Shown here: in pieces, positions 16,695-25,525 of the stretch
Numbering within the stretch: the stretch's first letter is position 1
Layout: the number at the start of each line of letters is the position of its first letter
Source of the DNA: Vampirovibrio sp.
GTDB taxonomy: Bacteria > Cyanobacteriota > Vampirovibrionia > Vampirovibrionales > Vampirovibrionaceae
Assembly: GCA_021323475.1 (NCBI GenBank)
Contig: JAJQJM010000016.1
Span: 1 to 42,999, forward strand
DNA: 42,999 nucleotides
Direction of reading: 5' to 3'
Made by a program: the position numbers and the translations under genes
The notes under the pieces: model-generated
Seen by the model: only the letters and a program-made list of their open reading frames with translations
What the model was told of the DNA's origin: nothing
Database searches by the model: none

Positions 16695-16771
16695 CTAGAC
16701 CTCAAGTGACGTGTAAGTGCTGCCATACACAGCCAGCGGTCAGGCCAAACTTCTGTTACAGGTTGGTATGA
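16688..16771 (+). CDS. Possible Cys-rich micro-ORF overlapping the upstream stop codon
   Basis: ATG overlaps TGG-TAG of the preceding ORF; translation MVARPQVTCKCCHTQPAVRPNFCYRLV*. Confidence 0.3.
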   Translation: MVARPQVTCKCCHTQPAVRPNFCYRLV

Positions 16772-16790
16772 AGAATACCAACCGCAGTGC

Positions 16791-19688
16791 TTACTCGAAA
16801 TAGCGTTTCAAGAATTGCCCGGTGTAGGATTCCTCACATCGGGCAATTTCATTGGGTGGACCTTCCGCCACCACGTAGCCGCCGCGCTCGCCGCCTTCCG
16901 GCCCCATATCAATAATATGATCGGCCACTTTGATAAAGTCCATATTGTGCTCAATCACCACCACGGTGTTGCCTTGGTCTACCAAGCGGTTCAGGATGTG
17001 CAGCAGGTTTTCCATATCGGCCCAATGGAGACCGGTGGACGGTTCATCCAGCAAATACAGCGTTCTGCCGGTGCTGCGACGACAGAATTCCGTGGCCAGC
17101 TTTACCCGTTGGGCTTCCCCGCCGGATAGTGTCGTGGCGGGCTGACCCAGCTTGATGTAATGCAGCCCCACATCGTTCAGTACGCCCAGCATTTTCTGGA
17201 TGCGCGGAATGGTGTGGAAAAACTCGTAGGCTTCGGCCACCGTCATATCCAGCACATCGGCAATGTTTTTGCCGTGGTAGGTTACTTCCAGCGTTTCCGG
17301 GTTATAGCGCTTGCCGTTGCACACGTCGCAGGTAATATGCACATCCGGCAGGAAGTTCATTTCCTTTACAATCACGCCGTCGCCTTTGCAGGCTTCACAA
17401 CGCCCACCGGCCACATTAAAGCTGAAGCGTCCCGGCTTGTAGCCGCGCAATTTGGATTCTTCGCTGCTGGTAAACACGTTGCGGATGGGATCGAAAATCC
17501 CGGTATAAGTAGCCGGGTTGCTGCGAGACGAGCGGCCAATCGGCGATTGATCGATGTCGATCATCTTGTCGATATGCTCCAGCCCGCTGATTTTTTTGTA
17601 GCCTTCCGGCTTTACCAGGTGCGGGTTAAAGTTGTATTCCACCGCCCGGTACAGCAAGTCGAACACCAGCGTGGACTTGCCGGAACCGCTCAGGCCGGTC
17701 ACGCAAATCAGCTTTTCCAACGGAAAGTGAATCGTAACGTTTTTCAGGTTGTGGTAAGTGGCGTTATGAACGGTCAGCTTATTGCCGTTGCCGTTGCGGA
17801 TCTGCTCCGGCACCTTGATTTCCCGACGGCCGGAAAGATATTGCCCGGTCAGGGACTGTTCATTGGCCTCAATGATTTTGGGTGCGCCTTGGGCCACGAT
17901 TCGGCCGCCATGCACACCGGCGTTGGGGCCAATGTCTACCACCCAGTCCGCCGCGCGGATGGTGTCTTCGTCATGCTCCACCACAATCAGGGAATTGCCC
18001 TGATCGCGCAGTTTTTGCAGGGTTTGAATCAGTTGATTGTTATTATGCTGGTGCAGACCAATGCTCGGTTCATCCAGAATATACAGAATGCCCGACATGG
18101 TGGCCCCCAACTGCGAGGCCAGCCGGATGCGCTGGGCCTCCCCGCCGGAGAGGGTGGCGGACGGGCGGGCCAGGGTTAAGTAATCCAACCCCACTTCCAA
18201 CAGGAAGCGCAGGCGTTGCTCCACTTCATATAAAGGTTGCCGGGCAATCGTAAGCTGGAACTCGGTCAGCGTTTCCGGCACCTGCTGAACAAAGTGCAAC
18301 GCATCCCGAATGGCCAACTCGCATAGTTCGTGAATGTTCTTGCCCTGTCCGTCATTGCCCAGCGTTACGGCCAGGCTGAACGGCTTCAACCGGGCGCCGT
18401 GGCAGGCTTCGCATTCGCGTTCCCGCATAAAGGTGCGGATGTAATACTTGGTGGTGTCGCTGCCGTGTTGCAGGCGGCGCTTCATGATGTTGATCACCCC
18501 ATCGAAGCCGCCCACAAAATCAAACCAGTCGGATTCATCCTCCTCGTCCTCACCGTTCAGGCCGTAGCCCTCATGCACAATGGCGTCGGTGGTGTTGATC
18601 TTCTTTTTATACTCGCCGTACAGCAGAAAGTTTTTCTCTTCCGGGCGCAAGTCCTCAAATGGCTCTTTCAAAGAAAAGCCGTGCTTTTTGGCCAATTTCT
18701 GAATGAAGTTGCCGTAATAGCGCCCGGTGAATTTCTCGAAAGGCACAATGGCCCCTTCCGCCAGCGTCTTGCCGGGGTCCGGCACCAGCAGGTCTTCGGC
18801 AATCTCGTGCTGAACGCCTAGGCCCTCGCATTGCGGGCAGGCGCCATAGGGCGAGTTAAAGCTGAACAACCGGGGAGACATCTCTTCCACCTGGGCGTCT
18901 TCCGTGCCGGAGGATAAATGCTGGGAAAACGCCATCTCCCTGGTTTTGTTGCCATCCCCGTCCATGAGTTGCACAAGGACGTAGCCGTCGGATTTTTTCA
19001 GGGCCGCCTGCAACGCTTCCATCACCCGCTGGCTGTGGGTATCATCGTGCTTCAGGATAATCCGGTCGATGATCAGCTCAATATCGTGTCGCTTGTTGCG
19101 CTCCAGTCGGTAATCTTCCGGCAGGTCTTCCAGCAGGTGCATGTCGCCATCTATGCGGACCCGCACGTAGCCCTCTTTGCGCCACTGGCGGAACTGGGCG
19201 TTGTATTCGCCCTTGCGGCCCCGCACTACCGGAGACAGAATCTGCAATTTGCTGCCTTCCACCAAATGCCACACCTGATTAAAAATGCTTTGCAAACTGT
19301 GGGTGGTCAGCGCCTCGCCGGTATCCGGGTTGTGGGGCACCCCGACTTTGGCGTAAATCAACCGCAGGTAGTCGTAAATTTCCGTTACGGTGCCTACGGT
19401 GGAACGCGGGCTTTTGGAGGTGGACTTCTGGTCGATGGCGATGGCGGGTGACAGGCCGTCGATGCTTTCCACGTCCGGCTTTTCAAACTGGCCGATAAAT
19501 TGCCGCGCATACGAACTCAGGCTTTCCACATAGCGGCGCTGGCCTTCGGAAAAAATGGTATCGAACGCCAACGAGGACTTGCCGGAGCCGGAAACGCCGG
19601 TAAACACCACCAGCTTGTTGCGCGGAATGGTCAGGCTGACCTCCGACAGGGTGTGTTCGTTGGCTCGGTGAATGCGGATTTCTTTCAT
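16791..19688 (-). CDS. uvrA: Excinuclease ABC subunit A
   Basis: 965 aa: KLVVFTGVSGSGKSSLAFDTIFSEGQRRYVESLSSYARQF; two ABC modules with Walker motifs; CPQCEGLG, CEACKGDG and CDVCNGKRY zinc motifs. Confidence 0.98.
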   Translation of the reverse strand: MKEIRIHRANEHTLSEVSLTIPRNKLVVFTGVSGSGKSSLAFDTIFSEGQRRYVESLSSYARQFIGQFEKPDVESIDGLSPAIAIDQKSTSKSPRSTVGTVTEIYDYLRLIYAKVGVPHNPDTGEALTTHSLQSIFNQVWHLVEGSKLQILSPVVRGRKGEYNAQFRQWRKEGYVRVRIDGDMHLLEDLPEDYRLERNKRHDIELIIDRIILKHDDTHSQRVMEALQAALKKSDGYVLVQLMDGDGNKTREMAFSQHLSSGTEDAQVEEMSPRLFSFNSPYGACPQCEGLGVQHEIAEDLLVPDPGKTLAEGAIVPFEKFTGRYYGNFIQKLAKKHGFSLKEPFEDLRPEEKNFLLYGEYKKKINTTDAIVHEGYGLNGEDEEDESDWFDFVGGFDGVINIMKRRLQHGSDTTKYYIRTFMRERECEACHGARLKPFSLAVTLGNDGQGKNIHELCELAIRDALHFVQQVPETLTEFQLTIARQPLYEVEQRLRFLLEVGLDYLTLARPSATLSGGEAQRIRLASQLGATMSGILYILDEPSIGLHQHNNNQLIQTLQKLRDQGNSLIVVEHDEDTIRAADWVVDIGPNAGVHGGRIVAQGAPKIIEANEQSLTGQYLSGRREIKVPEQIRNGNGNKLTVHNATYHNLKNVTIHFPLEKLICVTGLSGSGKSTLVFDLLYRAVEYNFNPHLVKPEGYKKISGLEHIDKMIDIDQSPIGRSSRSNPATYTGIFDPIRNVFTSSEESKLRGYKPGRFSFNVAGGRCEACKGDGVIVKEMNFLPDVHITCDVCNGKRYNPETLEVTYHGKNIADVLDMTVAEAYEFFHTIPRIQKMLGVLNDVGLHYIKLGQPATTLSGGEAQRVKLATEFCRRSTGRTLYLLDEPSTGLHWADMENLLHILNRLVDQGNTVVVIEHNMDFIKVADHIIDMGPEGGERGGYVVAEGPPNEIARCEESYTGQFLKRYFE

Positions 19689-19921
19689 CGGTTGATTATC
19701 CTGATCAATACCCCTGGATGCAAGGGACGCTGAATGGTCTGGTTTTGTTCACGTCGGGCTGGCGTAACGAAATACGAAGGTGGCGTTTGCTTAGGTGGGC
19801 AAGGACTTTGGCAAATCAGTCTCAAGTTTTCGCCAAAGCCTCCGATAGTGAAACGGGTGAGCATTTGTTGTGTACGGCCTTGAAAGCCAATTGCCGGAAG
19901 AAGTAACAGACGGAGACAGGG

Positions 19922-20788
19922 ATGACGTTTTTTCTGAACAATCCGCCATCACAGCCGGAGGCCGCCGAACCGGGCGAGGCTCAATCCCATTCTCCCAAAT
20001 CCAGCCCTCTTTTCAAACAGGATACCACGTTGCCGGACTCCCTGCCGGGACAGCATATTTCCTTAAGCGCCTATATTTCCAAGCATTTGCAAGCCAACGA
20101 GGCGGATGCGCCTGCATTGGAAGCCGCCCCGGCCCAGCCTGCCAAGCTCGGCTTCGGTGCGCCGGAGGTTAAAACGCCTTCGGCCAACGCGCTGGACGGG
20201 CAATACTTGAATAATCTGGATGTGGAATTGGCCGCCGGGCTGGAGCAATATCTTCCGTCTCCCCTGTTCCGCATGCGGGTCATGAAAAAGCGCCTGGATG
20301 GGGAAATTGCAGAGTTACGTTTACGGCTGAACAAGTATGAGCGCCTACCCAATCCCTCGCCGGATATGAAGGAACGGATGGATGCGGTGCGCTCGCGCCT
20401 GAAAACCTTGCTGGCCCATGAGCGGGAGGTCAGCCAACAACTGGCGTCGGCCATGGCGTTAGGGCCCTTGGTATACGGTTTGTCCCGTCGGACTCAGGGT
20501 ATGGGCGGTTTTTGGCAGACGGGTTTGCAATGGTGGAAGTCGCTGCTCATGCGTTTGGTGTATGGCAATGCGTACTTTGAAATTGAAGCCGCCGGAGACA
20601 ATCTGCGTAATTTACAAGAACTGTTTGCGGAGCGGTTGGGGGATAAAACGGTGTCTCCTGCTGAAATTAGCCAGATTTTGAATCGATACGAACAAACCGT
20701 TCGGCAAATGGAAACGAAAATGCAGCGGTTGAATACGCGTTCTTTCCCGTGGTCTTTGTGGCAAGAGGCTCGACGTCTGGTAAAATAA
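19922..20788 (+). CDS. Hypothetical protein, disordered N-terminus and helical C-terminus
   Basis: 288 aa ORF; SPLFRMRVMKKRLDGEIAELRLRLNKYERLPNPSPDMKERMDAVRSRLKTLLAHEREVSQQLASAMALGPLVYGLSRR; same strand as the TPR gene downstream. Confidence 0.65.
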   Translation: MTFFLNNPPSQPEAAEPGEAQSHSPKSSPLFKQDTTLPDSLPGQHISLSAYISKHLQANEADAPALEAAPAQPAKLGFGAPEVKTPSANALDGQYLNNLDVELAAGLEQYLPSPLFRMRVMKKRLDGEIAELRLRLNKYERLPNPSPDMKERMDAVRSRLKTLLAHEREVSQQLASAMALGPLVYGLSRRTQGMGGFWQTGLQWWKSLLMRLVYGNAYFEIEAAGDNLRNLQELFAERLGDKTVSPAEISQILNRYEQTVRQMETKMQRLNTRSFPWSLWQEARRLVK

Positions 20789-20843
20789 AGTTACATTTAG
20801 CAATTCTCTTGTTTGATAGAGAGCGGGAAGTTCTTCTGAGGCT

Positions 20844-22232
20844 ATGAGCAGATATAGTCGTCGACGTCGGCAACGCCAGATTTTTCTGGGAAATTTTTAC
20901 CTGAACCCTAGTGTTCAATACCTGACCACGATTATCAGCGCCATTGCCTTGGCGGGCTTTGTGTTTTCCGGCTTCCTGCTATTCCGGTTCACGGATGAAG
21001 AGGATTTGATCAACCGGGGCAAAATGCAGCTCATGGAAGGCAAGGTGGCTTGGGCGGCTAAAACCTTCCAAACGCTGGTGACCCACCATCGGGACAGCTA
21101 TGAAGGCCACTTGCTGCTGGGTCAGGCGTATCTGCAACTGGATGAGCGCCGCAAGGCCGAGCAGGAATTTGAAATCGCCGCCTCCTTAAAGAGCAAGCGG
21201 GGCGATAACGCGCCGGAAATTGCCATGAGCAAGGTGGCCATGGCGCAACAGGACTTTTCCCGTGCGGAAAAAACGTTGTACACTGCCTGGCGCCGTAACC
21301 GGCAGGATGAAAACGTGAAACAGGCTCTGTTTGAGCTGTATGACCATTGGGGTAACGTGCTGGCAGAAGCCGACCAGAAAGACTACGGCGCCATTGTACA
21401 GAAATATCGTACCGCTTTGCAGTATGCCAGCGATTATCAGGCTCAGCAAAGCGTTGAGGAAAAGCTGATTGACGCGATTCGGGCGTATACCGATAAGCTG
21501 ATCGTGATGAAAGACTATGAGAACGCCATCCATCAGTTGAAAACCTCGCTGCGCTTTAAATATCTGCCGGAAACACTGGTGCAAATCGCGGAAACCTACG
21601 GCCGCATGAACAAGCTGGATGAGTCCATTGATTGGTATCGCAAGGCCTTTGAGGTGAATCCCGATGTGGTGGGCCTGCGCCTGACCAACGTGCTGGTGCA
21701 GAAAGGTCAGCAATTGGTGGCCGCCAAGAAACCGGACGAGGCCAAGCCTTACTTCGAGGAGGCCGACAAGATTAGCCAGGAAGCCAAAGTGCCCTTGGAT
21801 AACCTGTACCCGGTCAGCGTGGCCAGCGTGAAGATTAACAACGATATGGATGACGCCACCGGCGAGTTTGAACCCACCGTAGACATCAAGCTTTCCAACG
21901 ATGCCAGCCGGGATTTGAGCTTCCTGGCGGTGCGGGCGGAATTTTTGTCCGGCAATGAAACCTTGGCCATGACCACGGAGCAGGTGGCGGCCCCGGATAA
22001 GCCGTTTCCAATGAAGGATCCTCGGACCTGGCGCTCGAAAAATACCTTGACCGTCAGTTTGAAGCCGGATGCCAAGTTGAACGTGCATGCCCTGCAAGGC
22101 GGCAAGATGACCGTTAAAATTTCCATCGCCTACCGTGACGGTAATGACGCCGTGTGGAAGCTGAAATCCATTCAGGAGGCTACCATTCAAGGCGGCGCTT
22201 CCCACCCGGTGACTGAGGCGAAGCCGGTATAA
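20844..22232 (+). CDS. Membrane-anchored TPR-repeat protein
   Basis: N-terminal TM helix (YLTTIISAIALAGFVFSGFLLF) and TPR-like repeats (AWAAKTFQTLVTHHRDSYEGHLLLGQAYLQLDERRKAEQEFEIAASLK; DESIDWYRKAFEVNPDVVGLR); beta-rich C-terminus. Confidence 0.8.
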   Translation: MSRYSRRRRQRQIFLGNFYLNPSVQYLTTIISAIALAGFVFSGFLLFRFTDEEDLINRGKMQLMEGKVAWAAKTFQTLVTHHRDSYEGHLLLGQAYLQLDERRKAEQEFEIAASLKSKRGDNAPEIAMSKVAMAQQDFSRAEKTLYTAWRRNRQDENVKQALFELYDHWGNVLAEADQKDYGAIVQKYRTALQYASDYQAQQSVEEKLIDAIRAYTDKLIVMKDYENAIHQLKTSLRFKYLPETLVQIAETYGRMNKLDESIDWYRKAFEVNPDVVGLRLTNVLVQKGQQLVAAKKPDEAKPYFEEADKISQEAKVPLDNLYPVSVASVKINNDMDDATGEFEPTVDIKLSNDASRDLSFLAVRAEFLSGNETLAMTTEQVAAPDKPFPMKDPRTWRSKNTLTVSLKPDAKLNVHALQGGKMTVKISIAYRDGNDAVWKLKSIQEATIQGGASHPVTEAKPV

Positions 22233-22311
22233 ATCAAGCTAGTGCGAAGCCGGTATAAATCAAACTATGCGCGAAGCCGGGCTAATCAAACGGATGAAAA
22301 GCCGGTTTAAC
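22218..22311. repeat. Short tandem array, 26-27 bp unit, three to four imperfect copies
   Basis: GCGAAGCCGGTATAAATCAAGCTAGT / GCGAAGCCGGTATAAATCAAACTATGC / GCGAAGCCGGGCTAATCAAACGGATG / AAAAGCCGGTTTAACC; unit 1 contains the stop codon of the TPR gene. Confidence 0.85.
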
Positions 22312-22370
22312 CTGCCGATTTTAGCTGCATCGAGAGTAAAGCGGCTTTGGTTAATGTGAAAGCAGGGGCA

Positions 22371-23873
22371 TTACCGGCTTTCTGTCGTTCTGAACGGAAA
22401 CTTGTTTCTCAGTGTCAGCCAAATCGGCAGTACGGTTAACGCCAGCGGGCTGATGACGGGCAGGTTTTGAAAGACCGTAAAGCCTGCCAGTTGAAACAGG
22501 CTGAAGGTGAGCCCGAATTGCCGCAGCCTGGATGCTTCCGGCAGCAGCAGCAGCAAGGGCAGGAACATAACCGGATACCAGGGATGAAATTTGGCGCTGA
22601 TGAAAGCGACCATTACGGTCAACACCAAGCCGGTGCGATATATCAATACCTCCGGCGTGAGGGACTGGCGGAGGCTTTGCAGGCATTGCCATCCGTAAAA
22701 TGTCACGAAGCCCGCCCAGAACAGCGGTTTGATAATGCTCAAGGTGACGTCCGTCCAGGCATCGGCATGGCCGCGAATCCACTTGGTAGGGTAATAAACG
22801 GACTGGGCAATCAGATCGATGATGGAATGCTGAGGTTTTCCGGCATTGTCCAGCATGGCACTCAAGGGCCAAGCCCGGTTGGGATCAATATAAGGGGCGG
22901 CCAGGGATGCTCCCAGGGCAACCGATAGAACGGTTCCTATCAATAAGGCTTTGTATTCCCGGTTTTTGAGCAGATAAATCATGAAAAAAGGGAGCGCCAG
23001 TAGGGAAGCATATTTGGTGAGGATGGATAAGGTCAGCAGGGGCAGGCAGGCCCACCGCCACCGGGATGAAAAGAGTGCCGCCACCGAGGCCAGCAGCAGG
23101 AAAACCAGCAAAATATCGTTGTGGCCGTTTCCCATGGTATGCAATAAAACCAACGGGTTTGCCCCAAATAGGTAAGCGGAAAGCCCGGGGCGCCTCAGCC
23201 CAAGCTGCCGGGAGATAATATAGATGAGCCACGTGGTGCCTGCCAGTAGCAAGAGGTTCAGCGTTTTAAAAAGCAGAAACGCTGTAAAAAACCGAGGCCC
23301 TGCCAGATGGGTCAGCCAATTGGCCAGATGGGCAAAGAAAAACCCATAGGGGCAAGGGTTATACACCCAATGCGGATGCAGCAACGGGTTCTGCTTCCAG
23401 CCGGAAATCTCGGCCACCGGCGTGAGGTACGGGTTGGTGTGATATATGCTTTGCTGAAAGCCTCGGTTCAGGTAACCGTACAGGTCGCTGCTATGGAAGG
23501 TCACCACCGCCAGCAGCAATCCCCCACAAATCAAGCTGAACACCAACACGGCTTGGAAAATTCGGTGCCCGTTTTGGGGATCTTGCGGCGGCAACGCGCT
23601 CAGAGCTTTGAAGCCTTGGTAAAACAACCAGGCCAGGCCCGTGATTGCCAATGCCTGCAAAATATCCAGCAGAACCCGGCTGAAGAGACTTGTGGCTCCT
23701 GGGAACTGCCAAAATCCCGCCTGCCAGGTGCCGCTAATCTGTTGAGAAATGGCTGTGTCATTTCCGCCCGAATACAGGAGCAGTAAGCCGGTTGGAATCA
23801 GAAAAAAGCCATACAGCAGTGCGCTTTTCCATAAAGTTTTGGTCAACAAGGGACGGTTAATTGGCCGTTCCAC
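22371..23873 (-). CDS. GT-C type polyprenol-phosphate-dependent glycosyltransferase (multi-TM)
   Basis: Many TM helices; SSDLYGYLNRGFQQSIYHTNPYLTP; WVYNPCPYGFFFAHLANWL; FGANPLVLLHTMGNGHNDILLVFLLLA. Start taken as the GTG overlapping the upstream TAG (gtatagtg); the tracked ORF extends upstream to 23984. Confidence 0.75.
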   Translation of the reverse strand: MERPINRPLLTKTLWKSALLYGFFLIPTGLLLLYSGGNDTAISQQISGTWQAGFWQFPGATSLFSRVLLDILQALAITGLAWLFYQGFKALSALPPQDPQNGHRIFQAVLVFSLICGGLLLAVVTFHSSDLYGYLNRGFQQSIYHTNPYLTPVAEISGWKQNPLLHPHWVYNPCPYGFFFAHLANWLTHLAGPRFFTAFLLFKTLNLLLLAGTTWLIYIISRQLGLRRPGLSAYLFGANPLVLLHTMGNGHNDILLVFLLLASVAALFSSRWRWACLPLLTLSILTKYASLLALPFFMIYLLKNREYKALLIGTVLSVALGASLAAPYIDPNRAWPLSAMLDNAGKPQHSIIDLIAQSVYYPTKWIRGHADAWTDVTLSIIKPLFWAGFVTFYGWQCLQSLRQSLTPEVLIYRTGLVLTVMVAFISAKFHPWYPVMFLPLLLLLPEASRLRQFGLTFSLFQLAGFTVFQNLPVISPLALTVLPIWLTLRNKFPFRTTESR

Positions 23874-25129
23874 TATACCCCGCCTTTCCAGCGCGTTTGC
23901 CCGGCAATCATCACCTGTACGGCTTGGGTTGTTTCGTGTAATAGCTGCGCTTCCGGTGATATTCCAATTGCCTCTGCCTGCCACAGCACCAAGTCCGCCT
24001 GTTTTCCCGGCTCCAGGGAACCAATCTGGCTATCCATGCCAAGTGTTTTAGCGCCTTCCAATGTCATTGCCTCTACAGCTTGGGCGGCGCTCCAGTGGTG
24101 TTGCCGCTTGGCGCAGCGAGCCTCGGCGCGTAAGTCCAGGTCGGGAGTGCTCAGGCGTCCATCCGTACCCAAACCCAGGGTAAGGCCGGATGCTTGGTAA
24201 TTCGGGGCGGTCAGGGTTTTGCCATGCAAGGCCAAATTACTGCGTGGGCAATGCGCAATCGTCACGCCATGCTGACGCAGGCATTCACGGTCATCCGCAG
24301 ACGTGTGAATGGCATGGGCCGCAATCAGCCGGTTGTTCAGCAAATTATGTCGGCCCAGGGCTTCAACCGGGGAAGTTGCCGGACTTTGGGGCGTAAATGA
24401 GCGCCCCAGAATGGTTTGATGCAAGTGCTGGATGCAAGAGGGCTGCCCTTTCAGGTAAAGCGCTTCGTCCTCAAACTCCGCCAGATGGGTGTGAACGGCG
24501 GAGGGCTGACAGGCATCCAGCAACGCTATCCATGCTGCGGGGGATACATTATACGGGGAATGAGGGGATAGCCCTGGCTTCAGCCGAGAATGATCCTCAT
24601 ACCCTTGGCAAAATGCCCGGTAAGCTGCTACCCATCCCGAAATATCCACTGTGGCGGCATCCGGGTGAAACACCTCCAGGGAGACAATACCCCGCAGGCC
24701 CATTTGATCGAATACTTGCAGGCTCTCCGGGCCGGATGCGATATCGTTGACACAGGTAGTGCCCGTTCGCAGCAGTTCTTCCGCGCCACTCTTGCAGCGC
24801 TGTGTCTTTTCTTCAGAGGAGGACTGCTCCCGAAGCAGGCGTACTACGTTCAGAAGCCAGTCAGTGAAGGGCTGCCCCGGTGCTTTGGCGAGGACTGCCG
24901 GAAAAGATTGCTCCAGGTGTAGATGGCAGTTGACCAGCCCCGGCGTTAAAAGAGTGCCGGCCTTGGGTGGTTCTGGACGACTGTATTCGGGTAAGTCCGC
25001 CATGCGGCCCACTTCGCAAATTCGGTCCCCCTGAATGCGGATATAGCCATTTTCAATAGGCGGCCGGGCAATGGGCAATACCCACTGGGCGCTGATGATA
25101 TAGGGACTGTCGGGGGCGGTTTCGATCAT
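23873..25129 (-). CDS. Amidohydrolase (MtaD/SsnA/aminofutalosine deaminase-like)
   Basis: LLTPGLVNCHLHLEQSFP; LKPGLSPHSPYNVSP; VHTHLAEFEDE; AAHAIHTSADDRECLRQHGVTIAHCPRSNLALHG; LGLGTDGRLSTPDLDLRAEAR; GAKTLGMDSQIGSLEPGKQADLVLW. Confidence 0.87.
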   Translation of the reverse strand: MIETAPDSPYIISAQWVLPIARPPIENGYIRIQGDRICEVGRMADLPEYSRPEPPKAGTLLTPGLVNCHLHLEQSFPAVLAKAPGQPFTDWLLNVVRLLREQSSSEEKTQRCKSGAEELLRTGTTCVNDIASGPESLQVFDQMGLRGIVSLEVFHPDAATVDISGWVAAYRAFCQGYEDHSRLKPGLSPHSPYNVSPAAWIALLDACQPSAVHTHLAEFEDEALYLKGQPSCIQHLHQTILGRSFTPQSPATSPVEALGRHNLLNNRLIAAHAIHTSADDRECLRQHGVTIAHCPRSNLALHGKTLTAPNYQASGLTLGLGTDGRLSTPDLDLRAEARCAKRQHHWSAAQAVEAMTLEGAKTLGMDSQIGSLEPGKQADLVLWQAEAIGISPEAQLLHETTQAVQVMIAGQTRWKGGV

Positions 25130-25286
25130 CTTGGTTCTTTCCCTGATAGCAGCATAGCTTACCGGCGCACGGCCCGCAAATAATAGAATATCCGGTTGGC
25201 CGCAGCCGGCCCTCTTTCCTTTGTCAGCGGTTGATATACAATAAAACTATTACCAAATCCCGTTTCAAGAAAGGCAAGTACCTGTG

Positions 25287-25430
25287 ATGAGCAGCGATAA
25301 ACCCAAAGGCAGTTTTTTCCAATCGAATCCGGAGCGGGTTATGATCGCCTTGTTTCCGTTAATCACCCTGGGGCTGTTCATTGTGGCGGCTGTGTTGTGG
25401 TGGTTGATTCAAAGCCAGTTCGTCCACTAA
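25287..25430 (+). CDS. Small single-TM membrane protein (about 47 aa), not in the ORF track
   Basis: MSSDKPKGSFFQSNPERVMIALFPLITLGLFIVAAVLWWLIQSQFVH*; AAAGG upstream of GTG/ATG. Confidence 0.6.
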   Translation: MSSDKPKGSFFQSNPERVMIALFPLITLGLFIVAAVLWWLIQSQFVH

Positions 25431-25525
25431 CCGGCTTATCTTGAGAGGGAAGGCGTCCGGGTGATGCCGAATGGGGAACTGAGCCTGGGCAACTAACCCT
25501 GGACGCGTAAACAGGATCCGATTTT

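Noticed and set aside
17160-18179. 339-aa plus-strand ORF (and 18330-18821, 18918-19451) inside uvrA
   Set aside because: Antisense shadow ORFs of uvrA.
21186-22205. 339-aa minus-strand ORF inside the TPR gene
   Set aside because: Antisense of a TM/TPR protein with convincing repeats; no protein family seen.
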